Shown piece after piece: positions 10,330 through 18,974 of a DNA stretch of 64,000 nt. The notes beneath the pieces are model-generated. The model saw only the letters and a list, made by a program, of their open reading frames with translations. It was not told the DNA's origin and made no database searches. This stretch comes from Fructilactobacillus florum DSM 22689 = JCM 16035 (GTDB lineage Bacteria; Bacillota; Bacilli; Lactobacillales; Lactobacillaceae), in assembly GCF_001436645.1 (NCBI RefSeq), contig NZ_AYZI01000008.1, forward strand, positions 1 to 64,000, given 5' to 3'. The stretch's first letter is position 1; every line of letters starts with the position of its first letter. The translations under genes were made by a program, and so were the position numbers.

Positions 10330-10520
10330 AAAAAGACTTTCGTCATCACTGGGACGAAAGTCTTTCCGCGGTACCACCCAAAGTTCCTGCTAACGCAGAC
10401 CCTTAATTTATAATTGTAACGGCATCACCGGGCAGGATTAACTGCCAGCATCTACATACCGGAATTTTCGGACGATGACTTGCACCAACCGCCATCTCTC
10501 TGTTGTCCTACTTAAAAGTA
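10330..10520 (-). promoter_or_regulatory. T-box leader of serS
   Basis: The minus strand carries the T-box core GGGTGGTACCGCGG (10366-10379), an AGAGAG motif of stem I near its 5' end, and an intrinsic terminator in which AAAGACTTTCGTC pairs with GACGAAAGTCTTT before T residues (10330-10365). T-boxes read tRNA charging; the downstream gene makes tRNA-Ser the expected ligand. The UGGU T-box bulge would need a U-G or U-A pair with the discriminator. I could not place the specifier codon with certainty. Confidence 0.9.
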
Positions 10521-10555
10521 TGCTGCATTAATTAATGATTAATATAGCATAGATT

Positions 10556-11200
10556 CTAATCAAGTGCCATAATTTGTTTGATTTTAGCATCAAGCGTTGC
10601 CAAGACGACCTCTTGATCAGCTGGATTGTTAACAAAATCAAACTGATCGCCATCAATTTGAATTTTAGGGGACAGCTTATAGTTAGCATACCAACTGGCG
10701 TACCGCTGGTTTAACTCTTGATAGTATTCATACAAACTGGCATCATTGTCCAGTTGTTCAAACACCCGACCGCGCCGCTGAATGTGTTCTAGCATGGTCT
10801 GAAAGGAGACCCGCACGTAAATTAACAAATCTGGAATTTTTTGAAAATCATTTTCCCCAACTTGATCCAACATATTTGCCAACAGTTCATCATAGGTTTC
10901 CACTTCAGTTGCGGTAGCCCGCCCGAGATCAGCATTGAGATGAAAAAGAAGTGAGTCCTCAAAGATTGATCGATCCATAACACTCAACGGGTTAGCGGTC
11001 GCTGCTCGCAAACTAGCTAACCGTTTATTCAAAAAATAAATTTGTAACAAAAAGGCATATTTACGTGGATTTTCATAAAACAACGGCAGAATTTCATTAT
11101 CATCAACAGACTCGTAAAAAGCAGGAGCCTGCAGATGCTGCGCCAGGATCGTAGTTAACGAAGTTTTCCCTGCTCCGATTGGTCCAGCTAAAACCAGCAT
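10556..11200 (-). CDS. Deoxynucleoside kinase (dAK/dGK type)
   Basis: Phosphorylates salvaged deoxynucleosides with ATP; lactobacilli depend on such kinases for deoxynucleotides. The product has 214 residues. P-loop GPIGAGKTS at residues 6-14, the DRSIFED motif near residue 78 that holds the substrate-contacting Arg and Asp/Glu, and a lid region with RRGR near 140. The start is the ATG at 11200, seven bases after GAAGG; a GTG six bases upstream is too close to the ribosome binding site. It ends just before the serS leader and begins 15 bases after lysP, so lysP, this kinase and serS may share some transcripts. NDT (23400) and adenosine deaminase (59933) act in the same salvage network. Confidence 0.88.
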   Translation of the reverse strand: MLVLAGPIGAGKTSLTTILAQHLQAPAFYESVDDNEILPLFYENPRKYAFLLQIYFLNKRLASLRAATANPLSVMDRSIFEDSLLFHLNADLGRATATEVETYDELLANMLDQVGENDFQKIPDLLIYVRVSFQTMLEHIQRRGRVFEQLDNDASLYEYYQELNQRYASWYANYKLSPKIQIDGDQFDFVNNPADQEVVLATLDAKIKQIMALD

Positions 11201-11215
11201 CGTCACACCTTCTTT

Positions 11216-12679
11216 TTATTGTTTTTGGTTGTCATCAGTTAACTGTGCCGGTGAGACATCAATGTCATCAAGGGGAATTAGTTTTGTATGGTGAATCCAT
11301 TTATAACTAAGATATAAGATCAGTACCAGCGGAACGCTAATGTAGGTTACTCCAATTTGAAACCAGTTGCCGTGGGCAAAGGCCCCAACGTCCTGGCCAA
11401 AGATTACCACAATACAAAGAATCAAACACATAATGGGCCCAAATGGGAACCACTGGGCGTGATATTTTAGTTCTGACAAAGTATGTCCTTGTTTAACAAA
11501 AGCACGGCGAAACCGGTAGTGAGATAAGGCAATCCCGAACCACGCAATAAAGCCGGTTAAGCCTGAGGCTGCCACTAACCACAGATAAAGTTTTGGCCCA
11601 AAAAAACTGGTTAAAAAGGTTAATAAAGAGACTACGGTAGTCGCCAGCAGTGCCAACACTGGGATCCCACGTCGACTGACCCGACCAAACCGTTTCGGTG
11701 CATAGCCTTCATCTGCCATTGAATATAGCATCCGCGTGGAAGCATACATCCCCGAATTGGCTGAAGAAATCACCGACGTCAAAATAACGGCATTCATCAC
11801 ACTTGCAGCCGCAGCTAGTCCCGCCCGTTTAAAAACAATCGTAAAGGGACTGATAGACACATCGCTAGCCGTTGAGCCTAACAGATCGGGACTAGTGTAC
11901 GGAATAATGGCTGCAATCACAAAAATGGCTAAGAAGTAAAATAAAATAATCCGCCAAAAAACCTCATGAATTGCCTTTGGCACACTGTGACGAGGATCAT
12001 CAGCTTCCCCGGCCGTAATCCCGACTAGTTCGGTTCCTTGAAAGGAAAAGCCGGCAACCACAAAGACACTAATAATGCCGGGAACGCCACCAACAAAGGG
12101 AGCCTGGCGATAGGTGAAATTAGTTAGCCCCGTCGCATGTCCGCCCATAATTCCAAAAATCGTTAAAAATCCAACTCCCAAAAAGATAAAAATCGTCACC
12201 ACTTTAATCAGAGACATCCAAAATTCAGTTTCGCCAAAAGCCGAGACTGCCAGCACATTGATTCCAAAAATTAGGATCAATGCCAACCCACTCCAAATCC
12301 ACGTGGGAAAATGTGGGAACCAGAACTGCATGACTAAGGCAACGGTCGAAATGTCAACGGCAACTGTAATCGCCCAGTTAAACCAATAATTCCACCCCAT
12401 GGCAAACCCCACGGCTGGATCAACATACTTGGTTCCATAAGTAGCAAACGAACCTGAAACGGGGAGATTCGTTGCCATTTCACCAAGGCTGGTCATTAAG
12501 AAATAAACCATGATCCCCATCAGGATGTAAGCCACTAGCGCTCCGCCTGGCCCCGCGGTGTGAATCGCCGAACCACTGGCCACAAACAACCCCGTCCCAA
12601 TACAGCCTCCTAAGGCAATCATTGATACGTGTCGAGACTTCAAACCTCGTTTAACGTGTTCTGGTGCCGTCTTTACCAT
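11216..12679 (-). CDS. lysP: Lysine-specific permease (APC superfamily)
   Basis: Proton-coupled amino acid importer of 487 residues with about 12 membrane segments. The N-terminal signature LKSRHVSMIALGGCIGTGLF and the segment with GEMATNLPVSGSFATYGTKYVDPA are those of LysP in the AAT family. The substrate call is strengthened by the lysine riboswitch that immediately precedes the gene. The start is the ATG at 12679 after TTTGGAGG with seven bases of spacing; the longer open frame upstream runs through the riboswitch and is not coding. Import is expected to rise when intracellular lysine is low. Confidence 0.92.
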   Translation of the reverse strand: MVKTAPEHVKRGLKSRHVSMIALGGCIGTGLFVASGSAIHTAGPGGALVAYILMGIMVYFLMTSLGEMATNLPVSGSFATYGTKYVDPAVGFAMGWNYWFNWAITVAVDISTVALVMQFWFPHFPTWIWSGLALILIFGINVLAVSAFGETEFWMSLIKVVTIFIFLGVGFLTIFGIMGGHATGLTNFTYRQAPFVGGVPGIISVFVVAGFSFQGTELVGITAGEADDPRHSVPKAIHEVFWRIILFYFLAIFVIAAIIPYTSPDLLGSTASDVSISPFTIVFKRAGLAAAASVMNAVILTSVISSANSGMYASTRMLYSMADEGYAPKRFGRVSRRGIPVLALLATTVVSLLTFLTSFFGPKLYLWLVAASGLTGFIAWFGIALSHYRFRRAFVKQGHTLSELKYHAQWFPFGPIMCLILCIVVIFGQDVGAFAHGNWFQIGVTYISVPLVLILYLSYKWIHHTKLIPLDDIDVSPAQLTDDNQKQ

Positions 12680-12708
12680 GTAAAAATCCTCCAAAAATAA
12701 TTGCAAAC

Positions 12709-12923
12709 AAAAAGACGTCGTCGCAAACTGCGGTAACGCCCCTTTGTCTGGTAAATCGATCCCACAAAGCGCCCCGCATTTACATGCGACAGTGTTTGAC
12801 TTGTTCAATCAAACCCCAATCAAGCCAGTGCTAATAGCTTGATTTCGGCGATGGCCCCTTTTAATTGGTTTCTACGACTGAGCAGCCTCCCCCAATTTAC
12901 TAATGAACAACGCACCTCTTTAT
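12709..12923 (-). promoter_or_regulatory. Lysine riboswitch (L-box) controlling lysP
   Basis: Read on the minus strand, the conserved L-box blocks occur in order: AGAGGTGCG, GGGGGAGGCTGCTC, AAAAGGGGCCATCGCCGAAA, GCACTGGCTTGATTGGGG, ACTGTCGCATG and CTTTGTGGG. A terminator follows at 12709-12740 (GGCGT...ACGTC stem with inner CGC/GCG, then TTTTT). In the known family, lysine binding favours termination. This fills most of the 12680-13037 gap. Confidence 0.95.
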
Positions 12924-12945
12924 TTAAGATAATTAAACTTATTCT

Positions 12946-12974
12946 AGTATAGATTTTTAAAATTCGGATTGCAA
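12946..12974 (-). promoter_or_regulatory. Promoter of the lysine riboswitch-lysP unit
   Basis: TTGCAA (12969-12974) and TATACT (12946-12951), read on the minus strand, are 17 bases apart and lie about 25 bases before the first conserved L-box base. Confidence 0.7.
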
Positions 12975-13037
12975 GACGGAATTAATTTTTGAGCCGTTTC
13001 AGGTTATTATATAATGGAAAGCAGAAAGGAGTTTCCA

Positions 13038-13592
13038 ATGAACAATCATGCTCTCTTAGTTATTGACTATACGAACGATTTCGTGGCCGACCAAGGTGCT
13101 CTATCCCTAAAAAAACCAGCCCAAGCCTGTGAAAATCGAATTCTCGAACTGGCCGAAAAGTTTCGTAAAAACCAGCAGTTTGTGATTTTACCAACTGATG
13201 TGCATCAACCCGATGATCCTTATCATCCAGAATCAAAACTTTTTCCAACCCACAACGTCCGAAATACGTGGGGAAGATGCTTATATGGCGGTCTACAGAC
13301 CTGGTATGAAAAGTACCAGCAACCAGGTAAAATTTGGCAAATTGATAAGACCCGCTACAGCGCCTTCACCGGTACTGATTTAGATCTACGCCTGCGGGAA
13401 CGCCAGGTTAGCACTGTTCATTTAGTTGGGGTAGCCACCGATATTTGTCTGTTGCATACAGCCATCAGCGCCTACAACCTCAATTATCAGATCATTCTGC
13501 ATACCGGTGGTAGTGCTGGTTTTACCGGTCAAAACGAACAATTCGTCTTTGACCATCTCAAAAGTAGCCTTGGAGCTAAAGTTATCGAATAA
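13038..13592 (+). CDS. pncA: Nicotinamidase
   Basis: Hydrolyses nicotinamide to nicotinate for NAD salvage. The 184-residue isochorismatase-fold protein has the catalytic triad Asp10, Lys104 (IDKTRYSAF) and Cys137 (VATDICLLHTA). Metal ligands are in TDVHQPDDPYHPESKLFP. The blocks TDLDLRLRERQVSTVHLVGV and HTAISAYNLNYQI closely follow streptococcal nicotinamidases, which separates it from other isochorismatase-like hydrolases. The start is the ATG at 13038, six bases after AAAGGAG. TATAAT at 13010-13015 gives a likely -10 element. A terminator follows at 13617-13658. Confidence 0.93.
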   Translation: MNNHALLVIDYTNDFVADQGALSLKKPAQACENRILELAEKFRKNQQFVILPTDVHQPDDPYHPESKLFPTHNVRNTWGRCLYGGLQTWYEKYQQPGKIWQIDKTRYSAFTGTDLDLRLRERQVSTVHLVGVATDICLLHTAISAYNLNYQIILHTGGSAGFTGQNEQFVFDHLKSSLGAKVIE

Positions 13593-13616
13593 GCCAGCAA
13601 CTAGCAATTAAAATTA

Positions 13617-13658
13617 AAACAGCGCCTACTGGCAATTGCCAAGGTCGCTGTTTTTTTT
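13617..13658. terminator. Bidirectional terminator pncA / APC transporter
   Basis: AAAACAGCG and CGCTGTTTT pair around an inner GGCAATTGCC palindrome, with a run of eight T residues on the right. It can end pncA and the convergent transporter gene. Confidence 0.88.
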
Positions 13659-13664
13659 GTTAAA

Positions 13665-15080
13665 TTATGAAGCAGCACTTCGTTGCTGGAGCTTGGAATG
13701 ATGGACTCCATACCCAAAATAGACCACCACTCCAATTACCAGCCAGATCGAGACTGAAAGCTTGGTTTCAGTCGGCAACATAATAATAAAGTAAATACTG
13801 GCTAGCCCTGCCAGCACAGGGAGGACTGGATACCAAGGCATTTTAAACCCATCATTTTTAATGTCAGCCCGCTGTCGCAATGGAAGGATTCCAAAAGAAA
13901 TGCAAGCAAATGCCAGCAAAGTTCCAGCATTAATCAGTGATGCCAGCTGAGCAAGTGGCACTAGCCCTGCAAATACGGCCTGGATAATTAGTGCAAAAAT
14001 AACGGCATTCGTTGGAACATGATGTTTGTCAGAAACCTTTCCCATTACCTGTGGTAGCAAGCCATCTCGTCCCAAGGCATAAACCAAGCGTGAACCTCCA
14101 AAGAACATCGTCAACATTGCCGTGAAAATCCCAAACAACGCCCCAATTGTAATCAGTTTGTTCCAGCCATCCAAATGAACCACGTGCAAGGCATAGGCCG
14201 CTGGATCATCCACATTCAATTGTGAATAATGCACCATGCCCACTAGTACTAACGAAAACGTGACGTACAGTACTACTGCAATCAAAACGGTGCCGAGAAT
14301 CCCACGGACCACGTTTTTCTTCGGATTAATGGTTTCAGCAGAGTTAGCTGCTAGCGCATCAAAGCCAATAAAAGCAAAGAAAACGGTTGCCGCCGCGGTC
14401 GAAATGCCCCCCATTCCAAACGGTGCCCCATGAAATTGTTTTGGATAAAAAGGAACATAGTTACTGGTCTTAATATAAAAAATTCCGATCCCGATAAAAA
14501 TCAAAATAATTGCAATTTTAACAAGCACCGCCACATTTTCGACCCGTTTTGACAATTCTGCCCCTAGCAAAACTATCACTGCAATCACACCAACAATGAT
14601 GACCGCGGTTAGATTTATTACCCCGCCTTCTAAAGGTCCAGCCTGTAATGCCACCGGAATTTTAATTCCAAATGGCGCTAGCAAATTTTGGTTGAAATAA
14701 GCAGCAAAACCCGTGGCTTCCGCAGAAACTGCCAAAAAGTACTCAAGTACTAGCGCCCAACCAAGGAGCCACCCAACGATTTCACCATAAACCACTGTCC
14801 CAAAAGAATACGCCGAACCGGCAATCGGCATTGCTGATGAAAACTCCGCATAAGCCATCCCAACAACCCCTGACAACAAAGCTGCCAGTAAAAATGCAAT
14901 TGCCACGGCTGGCCCAGCATGTTGTGCTGCTTCATGTCCTGGCAAAATAAAGATTCCAGTTCCAATCACTGCACCAATTCCTAGTGCGACCAAATCCCAG
15001 GCCGTCAAAGTTCGCTTTAGTTTTGCATCAGCCGCTAGATAATGCGCAACTGATTCTTTTTTAAAAATGTTTGTGGACAT
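13665..15080 (-). CDS. Cationic-amino-acid-transporter-like APC permease
   Basis: An amino acid permease of 471 residues with 12 or more membrane segments. The N terminus LKRTLTAWDLVALGIGAVIGTGIFILPG and the stretch GPAVAIAFLLAALLSGVVGMAYAEF are typical of the CAT/YfnA branch of the APC superfamily; family members carry basic or branched amino acids, and the substrate cannot be told here. GGGGAG lies eight bases before ATG. It is divergent from a LysR regulator gene at 15215, with a palindrome in the shared promoter region, so it is the likely target of that regulator. Confidence 0.87.
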   Translation of the reverse strand: MSTNIFKKESVAHYLAADAKLKRTLTAWDLVALGIGAVIGTGIFILPGHEAAQHAGPAVAIAFLLAALLSGVVGMAYAEFSSAMPIAGSAYSFGTVVYGEIVGWLLGWALVLEYFLAVSAEATGFAAYFNQNLLAPFGIKIPVALQAGPLEGGVINLTAVIIVGVIAVIVLLGAELSKRVENVAVLVKIAIILIFIGIGIFYIKTSNYVPFYPKQFHGAPFGMGGISTAAATVFFAFIGFDALAANSAETINPKKNVVRGILGTVLIAVVLYVTFSLVLVGMVHYSQLNVDDPAAYALHVVHLDGWNKLITIGALFGIFTAMLTMFFGGSRLVYALGRDGLLPQVMGKVSDKHHVPTNAVIFALIIQAVFAGLVPLAQLASLINAGTLLAFACISFGILPLRQRADIKNDGFKMPWYPVLPVLAGLASIYFIIMLPTETKLSVSIWLVIGVVVYFGYGVHHSKLQQRSAAS

Positions 15081-15117
15081 ACTATTTTCTCCCCATTAGT
15101 TAAAATTATTTTAGGTC

Positions 15118-15140
15118 TTGCAGTTAAACTAGTTTAGCAA
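15118..15140. promoter_or_regulatory. Candidate LysR-family operator
   Basis: TTGC and GCAA flank the palindrome TTAAACTAGTTTA in the gap between the divergent APC permease and LysR genes. Dyads of this size with a T-N11-A core are usual binding sites of LysR regulators. The assignment rests on symmetry and position only. Confidence 0.5.
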
Positions 15141-15214
15141 TAAATTTAATATACAAGGAGCTTTTGAATAAGTAAAATTAATCTTTTTAATTTAAGTATT
15201 AGGAGAACTTATCT

Positions 15215-16090
15215 ATGAACCGGTTATTAGCACTACAAAAAATTATTGAGACCGGTAGCTTTACCCAGGCAGCTGCTGCCTTAGGCTACACCCAGTCCTC
15301 CATTAGTCAAGCAATCGTCAGTCTCGAACAAGAATTTCAGGTACAACTGTTGAATCGCTCCCGTAGTGGAGTATCTTTAACCCCCGCAGGCGCAAAACTT
15401 TATCCTGCGTTTCAACGCTTATTACAGACCTATAACGATACCCAAGTCTTAGCTAATCGGATTAATGGGTTAGAAACTGGTACGGTGCGAATTGGAGCAA
15501 CTAATAGTTTGTCGCGGTACTGGCTTCCAGATCTCATCAAAGGCTTTGAAACAGAACATCCCCACGTCCATTTCACGCTGTATCAAGGTGACTTTGATGA
15601 GATCAGAACCGATATTCGAACCGGAAAAGTGGACTATGGCTTTTTAAAACCAAGTTATACCAGCGGACTTACCACTAAGTTCCTTAAAAACGAACAATAC
15701 GTTGCAATCGTTGAGCGAGCGCACCCGCTAGCAACCAAGCAGACCATTACACTTTCAGAATTAAAAGCCGGCTCCCAAAACATCATCCTTATTCCCGAAG
15801 GATCCCATCAAGAAGTTTTAGCAGCCTTTGCTGGCGCCGGCGTTGATCCAGAAATTAAAGATCAAATCCAAGACGATTACACCGTGATGGCGATGGTGGC
15901 AGCAGGGCTAGGCGTTAGCGTGATTTCAAAATTAATGGTAGATTCTGACGCCTTTCCCATCCAACCAATTGCACTAGATCCGCCAATTATCCATCCAATT
16001 GAACTAGCATACCGCCCTCATGCAACGCTTTCATTAGCAAGCCAACACTTTTTACAGTACATGCTAGCCCAGCGTCAACAACTCCGGTGA
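15215..16090 (+). CDS. LysR-family transcriptional regulator
   Basis: A 291-residue DNA-binding regulator. The winged helix-turn-helix lies at residues 1-60 (GSFTQAAAALGYTQSSISQAIVSLE), followed by a linker helix and a periplasmic-binding-protein-like effector domain (about 90-290). AGGAG lies nine bases before ATG. Its divergent arrangement with the permease at 13665 suggests that it controls that gene and itself through the palindrome at 15118-15140. The inducer is unknown. A K+ channel gene follows 50 bases downstream. Confidence 0.9.
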   Translation: MNRLLALQKIIETGSFTQAAAALGYTQSSISQAIVSLEQEFQVQLLNRSRSGVSLTPAGAKLYPAFQRLLQTYNDTQVLANRINGLETGTVRIGATNSLSRYWLPDLIKGFETEHPHVHFTLYQGDFDEIRTDIRTGKVDYGFLKPSYTSGLTTKFLKNEQYVAIVERAHPLATKQTITLSELKAGSQNIILIPEGSHQEVLAAFAGAGVDPEIKDQIQDDYTVMAMVAAGLGVSVISKLMVDSDAFPIQPIALDPPIIHPIELAYRPHATLSLASQHFLQYMLAQRQQLR

Positions 16091-16140
16091 GCAAGTCAGC
16101 TGCTAACTTTGCTTATTTTACTTTCAAGGTGGTTAAATCT

Positions 16141-16908
16141 ATGGACAAAAGTCGGTTACTACGAATCAAAAATGGTTATAACATTTTTATTGTACTGTGT
16201 GCCCTCGTCTCAGTACTCATGGTGCTCTTGGATTTTGCAGGAGTGTTAAAACTCAACCACCAACCCTATCAACGGATTGATCTCACCATCTGGGTTATCT
16301 TTGTCATTGATTATTTTGGAGGGTTCTTCTTAGCTCGGTCCAAAGTAACCTACTTGCGATCACATTTCTTTGACCTATTGGCAATTATCCCTGTCAATTC
16401 CATTTTTTCGTTTTTCAAACTATTTCGTTTCACCCGCTTATTACAGCTAACCAAACTAGCTAAGGTATCACGTTTACTCCGACTGGTCGGGATTTTTGGA
16501 AAACTGCGCAGTCGAGCAGCTCAATTCTTAAAACAAACCGGTTTCATCTATCTACTATTACTCTGTGGTTTGATTTTTATTATCTCTGCTGGCGTCTATT
16601 CCCTTTCAGAAAATGTTTCATTTGCAAAAGCTCTCTGGTGGGCCATTGTAACCTCCTCAACCGTTGGCTACGGTGACATAAGCCCCCACTCAACGGTTGG
16701 CCGCGTTGTCGCTGTTTTATTAATGCTGGTAGGGATTGGCTTCGTAGGAATGCTCACCAGTGCGTTTATTGCCATCTTCAATCCGCCTACTAACTTGCAC
16801 AATAATATCCCAGCAGAAATTCGGGCTTATCAGCAGCTTGCAGCGGATGGAATCATTACCCAAGCAGAATTTGAAAACAAAAAACAGGAACTGCTTCGTT
16901 TGAAGTAG
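16141..16908 (+). CDS. Voltage-gated-type potassium channel with C-terminal SHOCT domain
   Basis: Membrane K+ channel of 255 residues. The pore helix and selectivity filter TVGYGD lie near residue 179. Before it there are membrane segments and an S4-like helix rich in basic residues (FRFTRLLQLTKLAKVSRLLRL, about 99-119). The last 25-30 residues (AADGIITQAEFENKKQELL) form a SHOCT domain, a short oligomerisation module. I chose the ATG at 16141, eight bases after AAGGTGG; a GTG at 16087 overlapping the end of the lysR gene has no clear ribosome binding site. The last codons lie inside the terminator hairpin of the convergent gene. Confidence 0.88.
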   Translation: MDKSRLLRIKNGYNIFIVLCALVSVLMVLLDFAGVLKLNHQPYQRIDLTIWVIFVIDYFGGFFLARSKVTYLRSHFFDLLAIIPVNSIFSFFKLFRFTRLLQLTKLAKVSRLLRLVGIFGKLRSRAAQFLKQTGFIYLLLLCGLIFIISAGVYSLSENVSFAKALWWAIVTSSTVGYGDISPHSTVGRVVAVLLMLVGIGFVGMLTSAFIAIFNPPTNLHNNIPAEIRAYQQLAADGIITQAEFENKKQELLRLK

Positions 16909-16917
16909 TTCCTGTTT
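16876..16917 (-). terminator. Terminator of the PAP2 gene, lying inside the K+ channel coding end
   Basis: AAACAGGAACTGCTTC pairs with GAAGTAGTTCCTGTTT. On the minus strand the stem is followed by TTTTTTGTTTTC; on the plus strand there is no T tract. It therefore serves the minus-strand phosphatase gene although 16876-16908 also codes for the channel C terminus. Confidence 0.75.
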
Positions 16918-16933
16918 AGATTAAATTTAAAAG

Positions 16934-17599
16934 TTAATAACTCGAATTTTGAAAAATATGCCAGTGACTCAACTGCGGTGCTAACCAGCGGTAAAGATAC
17001 TCTGAAATTTGTAGCCATGCGTATCCAAGGGCAAAGGCTCCAATCACGTCCGTCGGAAAATGAGCATTCAAGTAAACCCGCGATAGCATTACCAACACCA
17101 GCCAGATTCCCAACAGCGAACGAAGTAGCCAGCGATTAGTCCCGCTCTTTAAACGTGGGATCACTAAAATCCATAAAACACTAACCACCATCAAAGTTCC
17201 AATGACATGTCCGCTAGGAAAGCTATAACCAGTATCCTGCTTAAGATGCAACATCGGACGCGGACGAGCAACTATTGTTTTGACCACAAAGGCCAGGGCA
17301 TTAGCTCCGACCAATAACGCTAACGAAAAAATCGCTGGGATCTTATAGCGCGATCCCCACAAAAAGAATGCAATTAGCAACATCCAAATCACATCTAACT
17401 TCGGACTAGCCATAAAGCTAACCAAGGTGTACAACGTATCAGCAGATCCGAACTTTAACTTTTGGACAACCATAATCAGTAAGGTGTCAAAAAAGTTTAA
17501 AAACCCCGTCTGCATCTGCACCCCAATCAAAACCACCCCAAAAATAATAGCGGCAATCACTAACTTATAGGGGCGACTTGGATCTTGTTTTATCATCAT
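16934..17599 (-). CDS. PAP2-family membrane phosphatase
   Basis: Integral membrane phosphatase of 221 residues with six predicted membrane segments. The three acid-phosphatase motifs are complete: KTIVARPRP (about 104-112), FPSGH (about 126-130) and SRVYLNAHFPTDV (about 175-187). Family members act on phosphatidic acid, undecaprenyl pyrophosphate or phosphatidylglycerophosphate; the substrate is not determined. The start is the first ATG of an ATGATG pair, eight bases after GGAGG. Confidence 0.87.
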   Translation of the reverse strand: MMIKQDPSRPYKLVIAAIIFGVVLIGVQMQTGFLNFFDTLLIMVVQKLKFGSADTLYTLVSFMASPKLDVIWMLLIAFFLWGSRYKIPAIFSLALLVGANALAFVVKTIVARPRPMLHLKQDTGYSFPSGHVIGTLMVVSVLWILVIPRLKSGTNRWLLRSLLGIWLVLVMLSRVYLNAHFPTDVIGAFALGYAWLQISEYLYRWLAPQLSHWHIFQNSSY

Positions 17600-17743
17600 T
17601 TTTCTTACCTCCGCAAACATCTGAATAAAGTATACCATACCAAACTAATTGTTACCGACCATTCACTAAAAATCAGGCGATTTTAAACTACCTAAAAAAA
17701 GCGTACAATAACAACCATGACTACCATAAGGAGTGAAAATTTT

Positions 17744-18589
17744 ATGTACCTAAGCTTATTGATAATGCTAATCGTCGGTGTCTTAGTCGGGATTTTCGGT
17801 GCCGTCCTCGGAATTGGGGGTGGCATGATTATTACCCCCATCCTAACCCTTGGCTTTGGTCTTGACATTAAGTATGCCATCGGAGCCAGTATCGTAGCTG
17901 TCATTGCCACCAGTTCGGGAGCAACCATTGCTTACTTAAAAGATAACGTCCTCAACCTCCGCGTTGCTATGTTTCTAGAATTAGCTACCTCCCTAGGAGC
18001 AATTATTGGCGCGCTCCTAACCGGAATTATCAATCCATTGTTTCTCTACCTACTATTTGGTTTGCTACTGTTTTTTTCTGGATTCAATATGGTGCGCAAG
18101 TTGTGGGGACACAGTCGAGAAACCGGAGCAGCTCATGATGATCGCTTGGCTACCGCACTAAAATTAGATGGATCTTACTACGACAAACAACTTCAAAAAC
18201 AAATTGACTATCACGTTACCAATGTACCTGGTGGTTTGAGCGTGATGTTTGGTGCTGGGATTGCCAGTGGGTTGCTTGGAATTGGTTCGGGGGCTTTCAA
18301 AGTGATTGCCATGGACACCTTCATGCAAATGCCATTAAAACCATCCAGTTCCACTAGTAATTTGATGATGGGTGTTACTGCAGCTGCCAGTGCCACCATT
18401 TACTTTCTAAATGGTTCAATTCTCCCGCAAATCGCCGTCCCAATGGCACTTGGAATTATTGTTGGTGCCGCAGTTGGTTCTCGTATCATGCAGCACCTTT
18501 CAGCTAAATCAATTCGGATCATTTTCATTCCGATTTTACTATATCTCGGACTACAGATGATTCTAAAAGGATTTGGGGTGACAATTTAA
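17744..18589 (+). CDS. TauE/SafE-family sulfite/anion exporter
   Basis: A 281-residue membrane protein with about eight segments. The repeated glycine-rich motif appears in both halves (FGAVLGIGGGMIITPIL near residue 18 and MFGAGIASGLLGIGSGAFKV near 170), as in TauE/SafE/YfcA transporters of sulfonates, sulfite or related anions. The start is the ATG at 17744, ten bases after AAGGAG. The next gene begins one base after its stop and encodes a DUF1634 protein, a known companion of this family. Confidence 0.85.
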   Translation: MYLSLLIMLIVGVLVGIFGAVLGIGGGMIITPILTLGFGLDIKYAIGASIVAVIATSSGATIAYLKDNVLNLRVAMFLELATSLGAIIGALLTGIINPLFLYLLFGLLLFFSGFNMVRKLWGHSRETGAAHDDRLATALKLDGSYYDKQLQKQIDYHVTNVPGGLSVMFGAGIASGLLGIGSGAFKVIAMDTFMQMPLKPSSSTSNLMMGVTAAASATIYFLNGSILPQIAVPMALGIIVGAAVGSRIMQHLSAKSIRIIFIPILLYLGLQMILKGFGVTI

Positions 18590-18590
18590 A

Positions 18591-18974
18591 ATGAAAACAA
18601 CCAAAAAACCAATTGCAACCAAAACCAATCAATTGGAAAAGACCATTGGTCGCATCATGCGCTGGGGAGTAACACTAGCCATCATCATCATGGTGATCGG
18701 TTTACTGGCCTTTCTCCTGCACGGTGGCCTTGGTTATCCAAACAATTACTATGTGCACAGTTTTAAGGAGCTTTTTTCAGGTTTAGCCGAACAGAAACCA
18801 TATTCAATTATGATGCTAGGTATTTTTATCTTAATCTTGACTCCGGTTCTTCGCGTAGTTGCCTCGATCTATTCATTTTACCGCGAACATGACTGGCTCT
18901 ACGTAGTTATTACTGCGCTTGTCTTGCTCATTCTAATCGCTAGTTTCATCCTCGGAATTTACTTTCGTCGATAA
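18591..18974 (+). CDS. DUF1634 membrane protein, partner of the TauE/SafE exporter
   Basis: A 127-residue protein with three hydrophobic segments (about 26-47, 73-92 and 101-124), an arrangement and spacing fitting DUF1634. Such genes commonly sit directly after TauE/SafE genes, and here the gap is one base, so translation is probably coupled. A role as accessory subunit is inferred from context only. Its 3' end overlaps the convergent thrE-type gene by 16 bases. Confidence 0.75.
   Translation: MKTTKKPIATKTNQLEKTIGRIMRWGVTLAIIIMVIGLLAFLLHGGLGYPNNYYVHSFKELFSGLAEQKPYSIMMLGIFILILTPVLRVVASIYSFYREHDWLYVVITALVLLILIASFILGIYFRR

Noticed and set aside
12680-12808. 43-codon N-terminal extension of LysP
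   Set aside because: It runs through the riboswitch terminator and has Cys-rich text unlike any permease N terminus.
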